Translations under genes and position numbers: made by a program
The notes under the pieces: model-generated
Told to the model about the DNA's origin: nothing
Databases searched by the model: none
Seen by the model: the letters and a program-made list of their open reading frames with translations, nothing else
Assembly (NCBI GenBank): GCA_030220185.1
Contig: JASPKZ010004954.1
Span: 248,001 to 312,000 of the forward strand
Reading direction: 5' to 3'
Length of the DNA: 64,000 bases
Source of the DNA: Diploptera punctata
Lineage: Eukaryota > Arthropoda > Insecta > Blattodea > Blaberidae
Shown here: piece after piece, positions 12,555-24,534 of the stretch
Layout: every line of letters begins with the position of its first letter
Position numbering within the stretch: the first letter of the stretch is position 1

Positions 12555-12578
12555 CTTAACAACAACAACAACAACAAC

Positions 12579-12645
<67 letters not shown>
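12555..12645. repeat. (ACA)n-(ATA)n microsatellite
   Basis: About eight CAA units followed by about 24 AAT units. The Ile- and Leu-only open frames on the minus strand are artefacts of this repeat. Confidence 0.95.
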
Positions 12646-12829
12646 GAGGAATTTTTAAAGAAGTTTCCAAATTCAAATACGTAGGACGATAATAAGTATA
12701 AAGAGGACTTAAGCACAGAAATAAATAAACATAAGCTCTATTTTGGAAATGCGTGTTATTAGAGGGATTCAACGCCAGGAGTAGGTTATTCTATGCTACA
12801 TTTTCATCTGTTGATATTCAATCGGGGGA

Positions 12830-13140
12830 CCAGCCAGTGGTTAGAACTTCTGACTACAGTTTATGGGGTCCCAGGTTCCATTACTGGTCAGATCACAGGA
12901 TTTATTTTCTTAGAGGGGATTATTCCTGTGGTCGCCCATGGTCTGGGTTTAGGTTAAACTTAAGTTTAAGGACTCTACTGGCGCTCCAATATCAACCACC
13001 ACCATCATATAATCTGGGTAATATAACTCCGCCTTCCAGACGTCCAACTTAAAAAGTTGGTTACAATTCCGCCAATGCCAGGAGAGAATACCAGAAATGT
13101 CATGAAGACAACCTGGTGGCATTAGTAAAAATATCGATCG
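12830..13140 (+). mobile_element. tRNA-derived SINE, family A
   Basis: The tRNA-like head has an A-box remnant (CCAGTGGTTAGAACTTC) and a B-box-like CCAGGTTCCATTAC. The body includes CTCCGCCTTCCAGACGTCC and ATTCCGCCAATGCCAGG. The same body is found reversed at 58440-58735, and its tail in the chimera at 18850-19030. Confidence 0.75.
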
Positions 13141-13592
13141 GGGAACACGTGATTGCCAATGTAAAGTTTTCCAATTTGATAACACACGTTCCTGCTGCAG
13201 TAAAACTTGTTTAATCCGGAGCGTGAATAATGCGGAAATCTGTCCAATGTGAACAAATTTATTGTCTCGGCGAAATAATACTAATTTTACGTGTATTTAT
13301 TTTGCATAAAACGGAATCTGCCCAACGCGGAAATGAAAGGATATTTCTACACAATTCATGAAAACATATTGTATAAAGCGGAAAACAGAGAAATAAATTA
13401 GTTTCCACTTCATTGAATTCCCGTTAGACAAAAAAAAACAATAAGGAATTATTCCTGTCACCCAACTGCAAACCTGTTATGCAAAATACCGATACCTGTC
13501 TTACAAATAACCATTGCACTGTAAAATCTTATATTACTTTAAGTTCTTAGACCGATCATTCACAGGTAGAGTTCTGAATTTACGGAATAAAG

Positions 13593-13646
13593 ATGGCTAA
13601 AACGTATGTATCATTGCCATTAAACGAAAAAGTGAAAGTGATTGGA
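13593..13646 (+). pseudogene. N-terminus of a Tigger-like transposase
   Basis: Eighteen codons read MAKTYVSLPLNEKVKVIG, matching the start of the CENP-B-type helix-turn-helix of pogo/Tigger transposases (SL.LNEKVKVI). The frame then runs into a GAT repeat and a LINE tail. It lies about 400 bp inside the left terminal repeat, the usual spacing. Confidence 0.65.
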
Positions 13647-13649
13647 GAT

Positions 13650-13735
13650 GATGATGATGATGATAATAATAGCTTTATTTTACCTAGCAGAGTTAAGGCC
13701 TTAAGGCCCTGTCTGCCACTCAACCAGGTTTCAAA
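13650..13735 (-). mobile_element. LINE 3' tail (TAA/GAT-tailed family)
   Basis: On the minus strand the end reads GGTTGAGTGGCAGACAGGGC, GGCCTTAACTCTGC and then ATAAAGCTATTATTATC. The same tail ends the copy at 41370-41890 and the fragment at 56090-56150. Confidence 0.65.
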
Positions 13736-14219
13736 AAGTAAAAAAAAATAGTCTTACATCTAAATTACAATAAACATAAACGGTTACATGTTATAAATAC
13801 AATACAATTATTATTTATAATTTATTTTGATTTACTCTAGATTTAACGAATTAAATATAATATGTACAAGATATATAAAAAAAACGAGAAAAAATAATTA
13901 GATAAATCTCCAAATTTTCGGACCGATGCTCCAAATTCAAGCTCTAGTTGTTGCTAAATCCCTAAGGAATGACCCTTCAAGGCAAAAGGTTAGCTGGACA
14001 GTTTTAAAAGACGACACAATGTAGTGTGGAATGAAATTTGCGGGGAATCAAAGGATGTGGACGAGAGTATAGTTAGTGAGCGGAAACACCGAAACTGTAT
14101 TCTTTAACTTCAGGATGCACTTTTAACGCTGATGAAATGGTTTTTTTTTTTCGCACTTTACCATCGAAGTCGATCGTATAAATACTATACTTCACTTTCC
14201 AAAGGCAGCGGAACTACAA

Positions 14220-14995
14220 TTAATCTATACATACATAAGGACTTTATTAAACTAAATAAGATACATACAATGTTATTTACAAATATGGATCGCATGGGCA
14301 GTAAGCCGTACGTGCTGTTGACAGTCCGTTACAATAAGAGGATGTTTGGTAATAATATACTTAAAACAAAAACAAAAAACACAATAATATTACAATTAGA
14401 TATCAATAAAATTACATTATACATTAACTTAGTTATGGAGAATTAAGAATTAATGGTATTGCAATTTGTTAACATATTTATTTATTTCTGAATAAGTGTT
14501 GTTCTTATTTTCCGCGTTTTGTCCAGAAATCTACCCAAGTTTATCCAATTTTCTGGGTTTACCAATAACTTGTAGCATGCCAATCTTTCACGATTTGAAT
14601 TTATAAATCTTTCCTGTAATAACCGATGCCTCCAAAATTCTAAATTGTTACATTTTCCTAATATATGTATCTGGTCTTCAAAGCTCCCGCACATGGGACA
14701 TATTCGCATATCGTGATCGTCGCTAATTTTTAAAAATTTCCATGCCCCTAAATTGAACCAAGCAAGCCCTGATCTCTCTTTAAATCCTAGATTGAGTATA
14801 TAAGATTATTTTCCCAAACTTGTTTCAGGTCTCTCGGTAAAAACAGTGATCGTTTTCCCGCACATTCGGCCAAAGTATTTTGTCGGTTTATATCTAAGTA
14901 CCACCTTCTTATTTTTCTCCACACATTCTTGCGATTTTCAGTCCCTTTTTCCCATACCCAACCCATCCCAATCTTTTTGAGTTATCTCCTAACCT
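14220..14995 (-). pseudogene. Jockey/I-type LINE C-terminus and 3' end
   Basis: The minus strand encodes MRICPMCGSFEDQIHILGKC then NLEFWRHRLLQERF (14709 down to 14482), a C-terminal zinc knuckle with CX2C...HX4C. Upstream on the same strand, KIRRWYLDINRQ...PRDLKQVWENN-like remains run to about 14990. The 3' part (14230-14330) contains TAAGGACTTTATTAAAC and GGGCAGTAAGCCGTACG, shared with a fragment at 56225-56300. A sister copy lies at 44700-45170. Confidence 0.65.
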
Positions 14996-15239
14996 CGTCT
15001 GCTCAGAATTTCCCATTTGCGTTCCTAATTTGATGGTCGTAACAAATTGCTGTGAGCATTATTTGTTCACCTTGGATTAGCCGCAACCAGTACTTAATCT
15101 AAGGTACGTAAAAAGTCAAATACGGTGCTCTATAATCTAAGATTATTAATCAGTTTTGTTTTTTTATAATGCGGAATTTTGTCTAATGTGGGAAAAAATT
15201 GATCCCATGCGATTCCGCTTTGAGCAAGTTTTACTGTAT

Positions 15240-16145
15240 AAACAACTGCCAACATATTTACCCACACTAAAGGTGATTATATTCCAGGAGTCCATGTACA
15301 TTAGTGGGTAAGTTAGAGGGAGAAAATTGTCAAGTTAGTGTACACCAGATTAGTTTAACGTTGACTTATTTGTTAGCGTGTTTTTGTGTTAAGTTGGCTA
15401 CTTTTTTGGCAATGACTAACACATATTTTACTCATACATTGTAAATATGGTGATTTTCGATTATTTTCGCTCAAGTTAAAAAAATCAACATATACATTTC
15501 TCTCAGGTAGTTATTCACGCACTTCCACAATAAATTATGTATTTAATTAAATAAATATGGATTTTCATCAAGTAAACGCCAAATCAATTGATTATTTAAT
15601 ATATTATGTGTTTTCTGTTTCCTTTAATTTAAATTTATGTAGGTGGAATCATGACATACAATCCTCCAGGAGTGTACCTAGATAAATTGAGATAACCAAA
15701 AAAACACAACTTATTCTTGCAGTGTGTAAATAATTACATTAATATTAATAATAGTCACTTGTTCTCCGTTGGAGCATTTCATAAGTATACTACTGCCATA
15801 GATTAATCATTTTATATATCACAGGAACACTATATATCCCCACAACAAAAAGTTACAATAAATATATACATGAAGCGGCGATATGGTTCCACTAAGAGAG
15901 GAGAAAATATTACTAGTGCGGGTATTTGAGAAATCCACTTTCATTAGATTATCAACAATAGTATAACTAAGATTTGATAAGTCCCTACAGATAGAATTAT
16001 AATATCCTATAAATAATGCATAAGAGTATATTAGATATTTCAGAAAATAACTATTATTAATTTCCTTAATAATTTAGTTTTAAAATGTTTAATTGTAATC
16101 CTGAAAAAACATTGTTGAGTTTTTAGGGGGGTTTTCCTCACTTAT
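15240..16145. other. AT-rich interval
   Basis: No gene or repeat recognised. Confidence 0.35.
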
Positions 16146-16149
16146 GAGA

Positions 16150-16470
16150 CAAATATCAGGAACTTGATAACGATCCCCGAACGTCACCTGGCTATCATAA
16201 TCATCATTATCATGTACGCCATGTTTAATAAGAGTGTGTGTGCGAATGGTGTGTTTCGTCTCAATGTTGTTTTGTTTCCGAAGAGGTCCTGAAATTGAGC
16301 CGATTCATTCCTCTGAGGCCATCCACGCCTTTGTATGGTCAAAGAGGTATGTGTGATCTACAGTTTAAAATCCCTCTCCTGACAGGTTCGTGCCACTCTA
16401 TGGCTCAGGTGGCTTGTGATATGTAAAAATTATCTATAAGGTGAAAGGTTAAACTGAGATAAAGAAAGAA
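16150..16470 (+). mobile_element. SINE family C, 5'-truncated
   Basis: The body matches 32080-32410 and 58890-59500: CCGAACGTCACCTGGC-like start, GTTTCCGAAGAGGTCCTG, CTGAGGCCATCCACGC, TTAAAATCCCTCTCCTGAC, ending GGTTAAACTGAGATAAAG. The tRNA-like head is missing. Confidence 0.7.
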
Positions 16471-16689
16471 AATGTTGAGAGTGACTTACTTCGTTCTTAA
16501 TTTAATTACTTTTAAAAAATAAATTATTATGGATTATCTTTAGCATCTTCATTATTAAAACACGTCTTAATATCCAAGATCATGTCGCGTCTATCTTTAA
16601 CTTTTTAAATTATATTATGAAAGACGAATATAATGAAATGGGTCATCCACATAAAAAAAATCCCAGCATTTGCTTTGACGGCTGAGAAA

Positions 16690-16785
16690 AACCAGACAAA
16701 TTCTCACATTGGTTGGCACCAGGATTTGAACCCGGAATTTCCGGATACCAATCTCAAGACTAGCGCTTGAGCAAACTTTTATTAA
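16690..16785 (-). repeat. tRNA-like sequence, possible SINE head
   Basis: On the minus strand GCTCAAGCGCTAGTCTTGAG is followed by a perfect B-box-like GGGTTCAAATCC. No complete tRNA cloverleaf is evident, so this is probably a SINE head or tRNA pseudogene rather than a functional tRNA. Confidence 0.5.
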
Positions 16786-16789
16786 CTTA

Positions 16790-17635
16790 CAATTTTGTTA
16801 ACGTTTGTAAGTAATTATATAATGTATAGCTTTTATAATATTTTAAAATAACACTAATACCACTACTTCAATTACTACTACTATTATTACTACTACTACT
16901 GCCACCAATAATAGTAATTACAAAATTGGCAATAGTAAAGAAGCTAGGTCTAAACCGATGTAGCCTTAATTCTGCGCATGATGCATGGATTTCATCTCAA
17001 TTATAGGCCTATATCTTCACACAAATCCACTTCATATAATTTCAATTGCCTGCAGAAATAACCTGAAACAGATTAACGTTGAAATACGCAGGGAATAATA
17101 AACATGAAATACGTAATAATGTAATAAATATGTCCTCTAACAATGAAATAGGAATATAAAATATCACATATCCCAGCTTCTTTACTATTGCCACCACATC
17201 TAATCATGCGCTAGGTAAATTTAAAAACAATATGATAAGGTAAATTGGTTTTATAAATGAGTTCTAACGCCACTTCTGTGAAATAATAGAGAAAAAATGA
17301 GCCTAGTTTTAAAAATAAGACTCTTTACCTCTTCTAATTTCACTTTTGTACCGTTTTCCGTACAAAAATAAGTCACATTATTATGAACTAAGTTTGATAA
17401 ATCAAGGCATTAGTACCGACCCTAAATGAGTTTAGTACGTACCAACGGACAGCATAATTATGTGGACTTATTATCTATTGAAGAAAGTAATATTTCATTG
17501 TAAGGTAAAATAATGTACTGTATTCATTCCCTCCTATATATACTGTATAATGATTGATTGTTTTGCAACTAGTAACAAAATATTGTAATGAGGGGGGCGA
17601 CAAACGCATAGCCAGGTTAATGTCACAGATGTTAG
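16790..17635. other. AT-rich interval
   Basis: Contains an (ACT)n-like run near 16865-16905. Nothing else is recognised. Confidence 0.35.
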
Positions 17636-17639
17636 TAAA

Positions 17640-18165
17640 ATAAATTAACTCACTGGCACTATCGAACCCATAGGTTCATGGCCGCGCAGTCATAAGCTCT
17701 TCATACATTCCTATCCTGAGCTAATGTTTTCCAATCATTCCCTGTATAATCTATTTCCCTAAAACATAGTTAATGTTATTCTCCCACCTCATTCTTGGTC
17801 TATCAACTGGGCGTTTTCCCTCTGGTTTACCTATAAGAAGCTTCCATGCACGTCTTTCATTCCCCATTCGTGCCACATGTCCTGCCCACCGCAGTCTACG
17901 ATACTTAACTGTTCTTATTAGATCTGGCTTCTTATAAAGACAATGTAGTTCACTGTTATGTAGTCTTCTCTATTCAGTTGTCTGCTCATCTCTCTTTGGT
18001 CCAAAAAAAATCCTAAGAACTTTATTCTAAAATACTCGTAGTCTTCTTTCCTCCCTCAAAGTAAGAGTCCATGTTTCGCATTCATATAATATAACTAGTA
18101 GAATAATAGTTTTATATACTTCCAGTTTTTTTTAAAGGAGTTGGGACGTCAAGATTCCCAACAAA
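17640..18165 (-). pseudogene. RTE-like LINE C-terminal copy 1
   Basis: The minus-strand translation, broken by frameshifts, gives the C-terminal LINE pattern seen best at 22110-22619 (ETWTL..., LHNSELHCLYKKP, WAGHVARMGNERRAWKLL, GKRPVDRPRMRW). It ends in CGATAGTGCCAGTGAGTTAA, the family 3' end before a TTAG tail. Confidence 0.75.
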
Positions 18166-18237
18166 ATAAACATACACCTTTATAAATTTTGTTGTAATAA
18201 ATTATTTATAAATATACAGCATATTTCCGAAAGTCTA

Positions 18238-18725
18238 ACTAACTCACTGGCACAGTCAAACCCGTTGGTTCATGGCTGCTCGTACATGAACTCCCCATAC
18301 ATCCCTATCCGGAGTTAATATTTTTTAAATCATCCCCTGTATAATCTATATCTCTCAAATTATGGTTAACATTATTTTATCACCTCATTCTTGGTCTAGC
18401 AACAGGGCGTTTTCACTCAGGTTTTCCTACAAGCTTTCATGCATTTCTTCCATTCCCCATTCGTGCCAAATGTCCTGCCAATCGCAGTCTACGAGACTTA
18501 ACTGTTCTTATTACATCTGGTTTCCTATAAAGATCAAGTAGCTCGCTGTTGTGTAATCTTCTCCATTCGCTTGCCTCTTCATCTCTCTTTGGTACAAACA
18601 TTTTCATGAGAAACTTATTCTCAGAAACTTATTCTCAAATACTCGTATTATTTCCTCTTCCTTTAAAGTAAGTGTCAATGTTTCACATCCATATAATATA
18701 ACTTGACATGGCAATTTATTCACTT
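18238..18725 (-). pseudogene. RTE-like LINE C-terminal copy 2
   Basis: Same family as the neighbour at 17640-18165 and 22095-23290, in the same orientation, and ending in GTGCCAGTGAGTTAGTTAG. Frameshifts and stops occur throughout. Three copies in one orientation within 6 kb may reflect segmental or tandem duplication. Confidence 0.75.
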
Positions 18726-18849
18726 ACTATTTCATATATTCGCACTTAGTTTCTAGTTTCATTACAGTATAACCGTCGATTGTGTATGCGAGGGATGTGG
18801 GGAACCATGTGATACCTACACGCTATGAACTGTCCGCACAGAGGCGAAC

Positions 18850-19236
18850 CACTTACAGTTTTTTTTAAATGCCCCAGGTTTGTCTTTCGACATTCCTGGT
18901 TTCTCTCCTGGCATGGCGTACTTGTAACCAACTTCTGAGTTTGGGGCGCCTGGAAGGCGGGGTTATGTTGCTCCGATGATATGATGGGTGATGATGATGA
19001 TCATGATGCGCCAGGAGAGTCCCTAATCTTCAGCTTAACCCAAGATGAATATGAATGATGATGATGGCCATATGATTTCGGGGACTGTTTGGGCCTGAAA
19101 GTTTTCCTGACAATTGTCTTACAGGTGAGAAAAAAACCCCGATAAAAGCCTCACCCAGAAAAACTGTCCCGACCGGGGATCAAACCCAGGCCCTCTGCAT
19201 GACAAGGCAGCACGCTACCCCGAGACCATAGCGGTG
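18850..19236 (-). mobile_element. Chimeric SINE: family B head joined to family A tail
   Basis: On the minus strand the element starts with the family B tRNA-like head (CCACCGCTATGGTCTCGGGG, then B-box GGGTTTGATCCCC) and body to about 19040. Near GATGATGATG it switches to the family A 3' half (GGGACTCTCCTGGCGC, CCCCGCCTTCCAGGCGCCCC, CGCCATGCCAGGAGAG). Pure B copies lie at 32611-32935 and 63617-63940; pure A copies at 12830-13140 and 58440-58735. Confidence 0.75.
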
Positions 19237-19239
19237 GAC

Positions 19240-20630
19240 AGTTATTTTCTTTAATCTGATATTATATGCACATTACTTAGCAATTGTTGTTAAATATAAT
19301 ATAACTGGGAGAATAACAATTTCCGAAAGTCTAACAATAATGATAAATTTGTTTTTATTTTTTTAATATTTTTTCGTTAGTCATTTGTTGCGGTATTTTC
19401 TTTAAACGAATTTCAGACTAAAATACATTTAAAATTTGTATATCTAAGAGTAATGATTACATTATAAAAAAATAATACATAATTATTCTCTTCTTATTAA
19501 AATCTCAAAAGCTATTTTTTGAACAGGCAATTAATGCCTAAACCAGGAAGTGAAGAAGAAGAAGCTAATTTTTTTTCTGACCATGTAATAAAGTTGGCAA
19601 TGAACAGCCTGCCTACGTGATAAACAAATGCAGTCATAAATGTCTTAAATGAAGTATTTATCTGAAATTGTAATGGATGTATTCTAGGTGATTATTTTCT
19701 TGCTAATCAGCCTTCAAAAGTTAAAGTCAAGTTATGAAAATGATAGGTTCCCATCCGTAAGTATCGTAATCGTGTATTTTAATTATATTTAAATATATAG
19801 ATATTTGAATTTTTTGTGTTTCCAACCTACGTTCTAGCTAGCAACTTTTAGAATCTTGAGAATTTAATTAGATTTTAGGCGTCAACAGACATAATATTAA
19901 AATATAGTTAAAACCTATGAAATTAAATATAAATTGTAGATTTAAAGCAACCTTAATTCGTTTAAGTTTTGTGATCTGTTTTCGCTATTTCCGCTACACG
20001 TGAAAAAGTTATATTGTATACAATATACAACAGAATAATAGATGCTAATAACATACGTTTAATTTGAGATTATATAAATATTACGCAAGATATCAAAACA
20101 AATTTCATTACTTTATACATGTCAAGGTATTTTAAAATAAGAGTCCCAGCGATACATTTCCTGGCGATTGTAAATTTTCGCAAAGAAGCTTTTCTTCTGC
20201 ATTGGTCAATTGTCTTCAAAACACCACAAATACACTGATTAAAAAATCACAAAAAATAAATTATTCCATCTTCCTGGATCTTAATCTCCAACGAGTAATG
20301 CCCTTACAATTTTTTTAAATTTAAAATGACTAGAAACACAAACTCCAGATATTAAAATATCCAAAATACACAAATATATAAGCATAAATGTTCACACAGA
20401 AAAATATTCCAAATAGGCCTACACAAATGTTCCATAGAATATGTCCACATAAGAAAATAAATTATTATATAATATAATGTACACAGGTAGAACCTTCCCT
20501 ATTAGGAAATTTGTTTTGAAACACAAATAACCGTTTCTACAAGACGAACAATTTGGTTGAACATTACCATTCCAACTTTCAAAGAATACTTTCCATTCAC
20601 GATGTGGCATACTTATTTATGTTAAAAAAA
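19240..20630. other. AT-rich interval
   Basis: No gene recognised. A short (GAA)n run near 19552-19563 may be a remnant of a LINE tail. Confidence 0.35.
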
Positions 20631-20636
20631 TAGCTA

Positions 20637-21065
20637 TAACGACTAGTAAACCTAATATGCTGACCACACGTCACCCCTGCGTTAAGAGTTGGAATCATTT
20701 AGGCTCATTTATTTACTCATAAATCCCGCACGTAGCCGAGTGGTTAAGGCAAGAAGCCATGGCGCAGAGCTACGGGACTTTGAGCTGGGTTCGAGTCCCC
20801 ACGGATGAAGATATTTTTCTCATCGAATTTCGGCCAATGCTTACTCAGCATCGTGAGGCATTTGGGTAGCTACAATAAGTAGCGACTCCACGTTGAGAAG
20901 ACCAGCTATAACGGCTGGGGGACCCGACATGCTGATCACATGTCACCCCTACACTGGCTAGATGATCGTCTACCTCTGTGATTAACAAATGTGGATGTGA
21001 GGCTAGCAGCCCGCTGGTTGGCCAAGGGCCTTCTAGGCCTGTCGCGCTTGGAGTTTTTTTATTTT
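20637..21065 (+). mobile_element. tRNA-derived SINE, family D, with a tail fragment of another copy
   Basis: The head begins near 20727 with an A-box (TAGCCGAGTGGTTAAGGC) and a B-box (GGGTTCGAGTCCCC). This resembles a Leu/Ser-type tRNA start, and the body runs to a poly-T end near 21064. A separate copy of the body phrase CTGACCACACGTCACCCCTG lies just upstream (20637-20700), matching 20931-20955 of the main copy. So two SINE D pieces lie in tandem. Confidence 0.8.
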
Positions 21066-22090
21066 ATTTACTCATAGTGTAAGTACATACGTTCATTTAA
21101 ATTAGCCGGAATGAGCAGTATCCCATGTTTGGGCACAATTCAAAGACAATAACATAGGCCTAATAGTGTTAGATGCAACAATTTGCATAGTTATAATCTG
21201 GTATAATATGTATATCGTACGCCTACACATGAAAACTAAAAGTAGGAAAGAAAAATAACAATTTTAAAACAATATTGAGTCGAAATATGGGATAAAACAT
21301 TTTATTTATATTTACTTCATTAATGTTAAACTAAATTACATAGGCCTACTTTATAGTTTAAATAGTGTTTACCTTTTACGTATCAATGAGTGAATTGAGT
21401 ACAGTTTGTTGGATATGTGTATTGTAATTAAAGTTTTGAATTTACCAAACTCTGATTGTTGAGATCTGGCTTAACTCTCATAATGAAGATAAAGTATCCT
21501 TGCATCTCATGCATTGAGCTATATAATGTCTAGCTTCAATTCAAGTTTTTTTTAATGAAATTCGTTTAGAGTTGTGATAATGTAGATCGGATTTATAATT
21601 ATTTTTATTTTTGTGGTAATAGATCAGTAAATTATGGATTGAGAGTTATAGAAAATATACGCAAGGAACAAAATCAAACAGAAAATACAATAAACCAACT
21701 TCAAGCAAGTAATATAAATAGCACTTTTTGCATGCATGTGAATACCTTCCCTATACGTCATAGAGACATAGCGGGAGTTTCCCTGACCAAACTAATTTAG
21801 TTACGTTTTATTCCCTACAAAAGTCAGTGAGTGATATGTGGTCAGCATATCGCCTCAATGAGACAACTAGTAGGAACTAAGGTAGGCCTGTTTGGATGAG
21901 GAAAGCCAAATAAATTTCATGTAAACAACAAATTGTTTAGGAGATATGAAGAATATAAAATAAATTAAAACTTACCAATTTACTTTAGGGCATTTTTTAC
22001 CATTTAAACAATGTAATGCACCACAAGAGGAACAGAAAATCCCAAAACAGATATATAAATATGTCTAAAATCAAAATAATTAATGTATTC
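21066..22090. other. AT-rich interval with a short SINE E tail-like fragment
   Basis: At about 21760-21900, phrases such as TTATTCCCTACAAAAGTCAG and ATGTGGTCAGCATATCGCCT resemble the 3' part of SINE E (compare 24110-24250). The remainder is unremarkable. Confidence 0.4.
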
Positions 22091-22094
22091 ACTC

Positions 22095-23290
22095 ACTCGC
22101 TCACTGGCACTATCGAAACCATCTGTTCATGGCTGCGTGGACATAAGCTCTCCATACATCCCTATCCTGAGCTAATGCTTTCCAATCATTCCATGTATAA
22201 TCTACTTCCCTCAGATCATAGTTAATGTTATTCTCCCACCTCATTCTTGGTCTACCAACAGGGCGTTTTTCATCTGGCTTTCCTACAAGAAGCTTCCATG
22301 CACATTTTTCATTCCCCATACGCGCAACATGTCCTGCCCATCGCAGTTTACAAGACTTATCAGTTATTATATGTGGCTTCCTATAAAGACCATGTAGTTC
22401 ATTGTTATGTAGTCTTCTCCATTCACCTGTCTGTTCATCTCTCTTTGGTCCAAAAATTGTCCTAAGTACTTTATTCTCAAATACTCGTAATATCCATTCC
22501 TCCCTTATAGTAAGAGTCCATGTTTCGCACCCATATAATATAGCTGGTAGAATAATAGTTTTATATATTTTCAGTTTAAGGTTTTCTGAAAGGAGTTGGG
22601 ACATCAAGAGTCTCTGCAATGCATAATAACACGCATTTCCATAATTGAGCCTATGTTTAATTTTTTGTGCATCTCATTCCTATTTGTGATTATTGTTCCT
22701 AGGTATTTGAATTCAGCCACTTCCTCAAAATTTCCCTCATTTGTCATTAGCTGTCCATTTCCATTATATAATTATTTTCACGTGTGACCATTTATTTAGT
22801 TTTATTGATATTTACTTCCAGTCCTAATTTCTTAGTGTTACTCAACAGTGTGTGCGTGTTGTCCTTTAGTATCTTCTCGCTATCGGCCAATAATACAACA
22901 TCATCAGCATAAACTAACAGCTTATTAATACCATTGAGTTGTAGGCCTTGCTCATCCTCTAAAGATTTGATGGCATGCTCTTGTACAAAATTAAATAGTA
23001 GAGGAGATAGTGCATCTCCTTGTTTCAATCCATTCTGGATTTCAAAAGTGTCCGAAAACTGTTTGCTTACACGGACCCTACTCTTTGTGCCATTTAGACA
23101 CATTCGTATGAGTCTAACTATTTAGGAATTTCGAACTCCAGCAGGATACTATATAACTTCTCCCTCTTAATTGAATCGTATGCTTTTTTGAAGTCTACGT
23201 ATAGTTGATGTACAGTACCATTATATTCCCATTTCTTTTTTAAAATCTGTCTTATACTAAAAATCAGATCTGTTGTGGAATTAATGTATT
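22095..23290 (-). pseudogene. RTE-like LINE with RT palm, thumb and C-terminus (longest copy)
   Basis: The minus-strand pieces read, from 23285 downward: YVDFKKAYDSIKREKLY (RT motif A with catalytic Asp); GLKQGDALSPLLFNF (motif B); LLVYADDVVLLADS (motif C, YADD intact); LGLEVNINKTK; then, after a break near 22620-22790, LKIYKTIILPAILYGCETWT, LHNNELHGLYRKP and WAGHVARMGNEKCAWKLLVG. The 3' end is CAGTGAGCGAGTGAGTG. At least two frameshifts mean it is inactive. It serves as the reference for the partial copies at 17640, 18238, 50870, 51930, 53450, 54090, 59085 and 60120. RTE-like is my best clade guess, based on the microsatellite-like tail. Confidence 0.85.
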
Positions 23291-24060
23291 ACCTGTAAAT
23301 AAAGATGAATTTCATTGTATGGATATTTTATATGTTGCACACATAGCAAAGAATTTTGTTGAATTAATATTTTGTAAAGTTGGTTATTTTGTAGATTGAA
23401 AATTCATGTTGGCCAAGGAAAATTATTCTCAAAAAATATAAATTACATTTCATTTCATTATTTATTCTTCCCACAATTATTTGAGAAATATTCGTATTTG
23501 TTTAAGATTGGGTTATGAAGTTATTAAACAATCAAAATTAAGAATTTATAGCATTATTTTGATCCTTTTTACACTCTTTTCGCAAATAAGAATGTAAGTT
23601 TAGGGTAACAACTTTACGTTGTTCATATTATAAACTATTCTATTTGTTACGACACATTTAAAAGTTGCATGAAACGTTACACTGTTAATAATAAATTCAA
23701 AAGTACAACAATATTAAGAGCTATGTCTTTTCAGAAAGTATATTAGAATTTACGCCCTTCAGTGGGTAATATATGTACGCAATTATATTACGAGAATTTA
23801 TTTATCAATATATTATCTTCGCAATATCATAAAATAAGGAGGCTAAACTCACCAGGAATTTGCTTCCAAGACTAAAGACTACTGATTTTCTTCATTCAAT
23901 GAAGCGAATTAATCGATGAATACTGACATAAGCAAACGGAGCAAAGGACTGTTCATTTCCTTACAGAGTACCCTCAACAAAACATTTATCAATGATCGTT
24001 CAAAATATAATACCGTAAATAAATCGTAATTTTAGGTTGAAATGTACTGTAATTTTTAAG
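23291..24060. other. AT-rich interval
   Basis: No gene, SINE or LINE recognised. Confidence 0.35.
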
Positions 24061-24460
24061 TATTGTATTGTAAGCCCATGTTTTCCCTTTACAGAGATTT
24101 AGGCGCTCTCCCCCTACAGGGAAGAATTTGAACCATATTAATTTAGTTACACTTGTTTTCGTATATATGTCATTTTTTAGTGGTACGTGGTCAGCGTTCC
24201 GCCTCATACTGACATCTAGGAAACAAAGGTAGTACTAGGACGGGAAAATTCGGTAAATTTTGCTTAGAGGCCTTTTCATTCAGGCTTAAAGATTTTTTAC
24301 GAGCCTGAAAATTTTCAGACTCGGGACCCACGGCTTAAAGTCCCTCCCGGAGGACTTGCTCCTTGGATTTTTCCGTCCTAAAAAAATCCATCGACCTCGG
24401 CCGGGTTTGAACCCGCGACCCTCGGGACCAGAGGCAAGGAGCATAACCACTAGTCCACCA
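24061..24460 (-). mobile_element. tRNA-derived SINE, family E, full length
   Basis: On the minus strand the head holds TGGACTAGTGGTTATGCTCC (A-box region) and GGGTTCAAACCCGG (B-box). The body runs through AAGGAGCAAGTCCTCCGGGA and ends in AATACAATA. It is about 90% or more identical by eye to the plus-strand copy at 41972-42353. Confidence 0.9.
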
Positions 24461-24534
24461 ATTTTTAAGTCATTCCGCAAATATGACGATGGTTGAGAAT
24501 TGATCCCCGTTCGTCCCACTGAGGGTCAGGGTGC

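Larger units (their letters stand above)
13198..15236. mobile_element. pogo/Tigger-type DNA transposon shell
   Basis: The left end reads CAGTAAAACTTGTTTAATCC and the right end, reverse-complemented, CAGTAAAACTTGCTCAAAGC. CAGTAAAAC...TTTAATCCGG-like ends are typical of Tigger elements. A transposase start survives inside (13593). The rest of the transposase is missing and its place is taken by LINE pieces (13650-14990). The right end is followed by TATA, as expected for a TA target; the left flank lacks a clear TA. Confidence 0.7.

Noticed and set aside
12489..12772. Open frames made of Ile/Val or Leu on the minus strand
   Set aside because: They are translations of the (ACA)n/(AAT)n microsatellite. 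The same holds for frames at 26095-26430, 42279-43031, 55288-56137 and 59505-59784.
22247..22787. Plus-strand frames at 22016-22787
   Set aside because: They lie antisense to the RTE-like LINE and are shadows of its reading frame.
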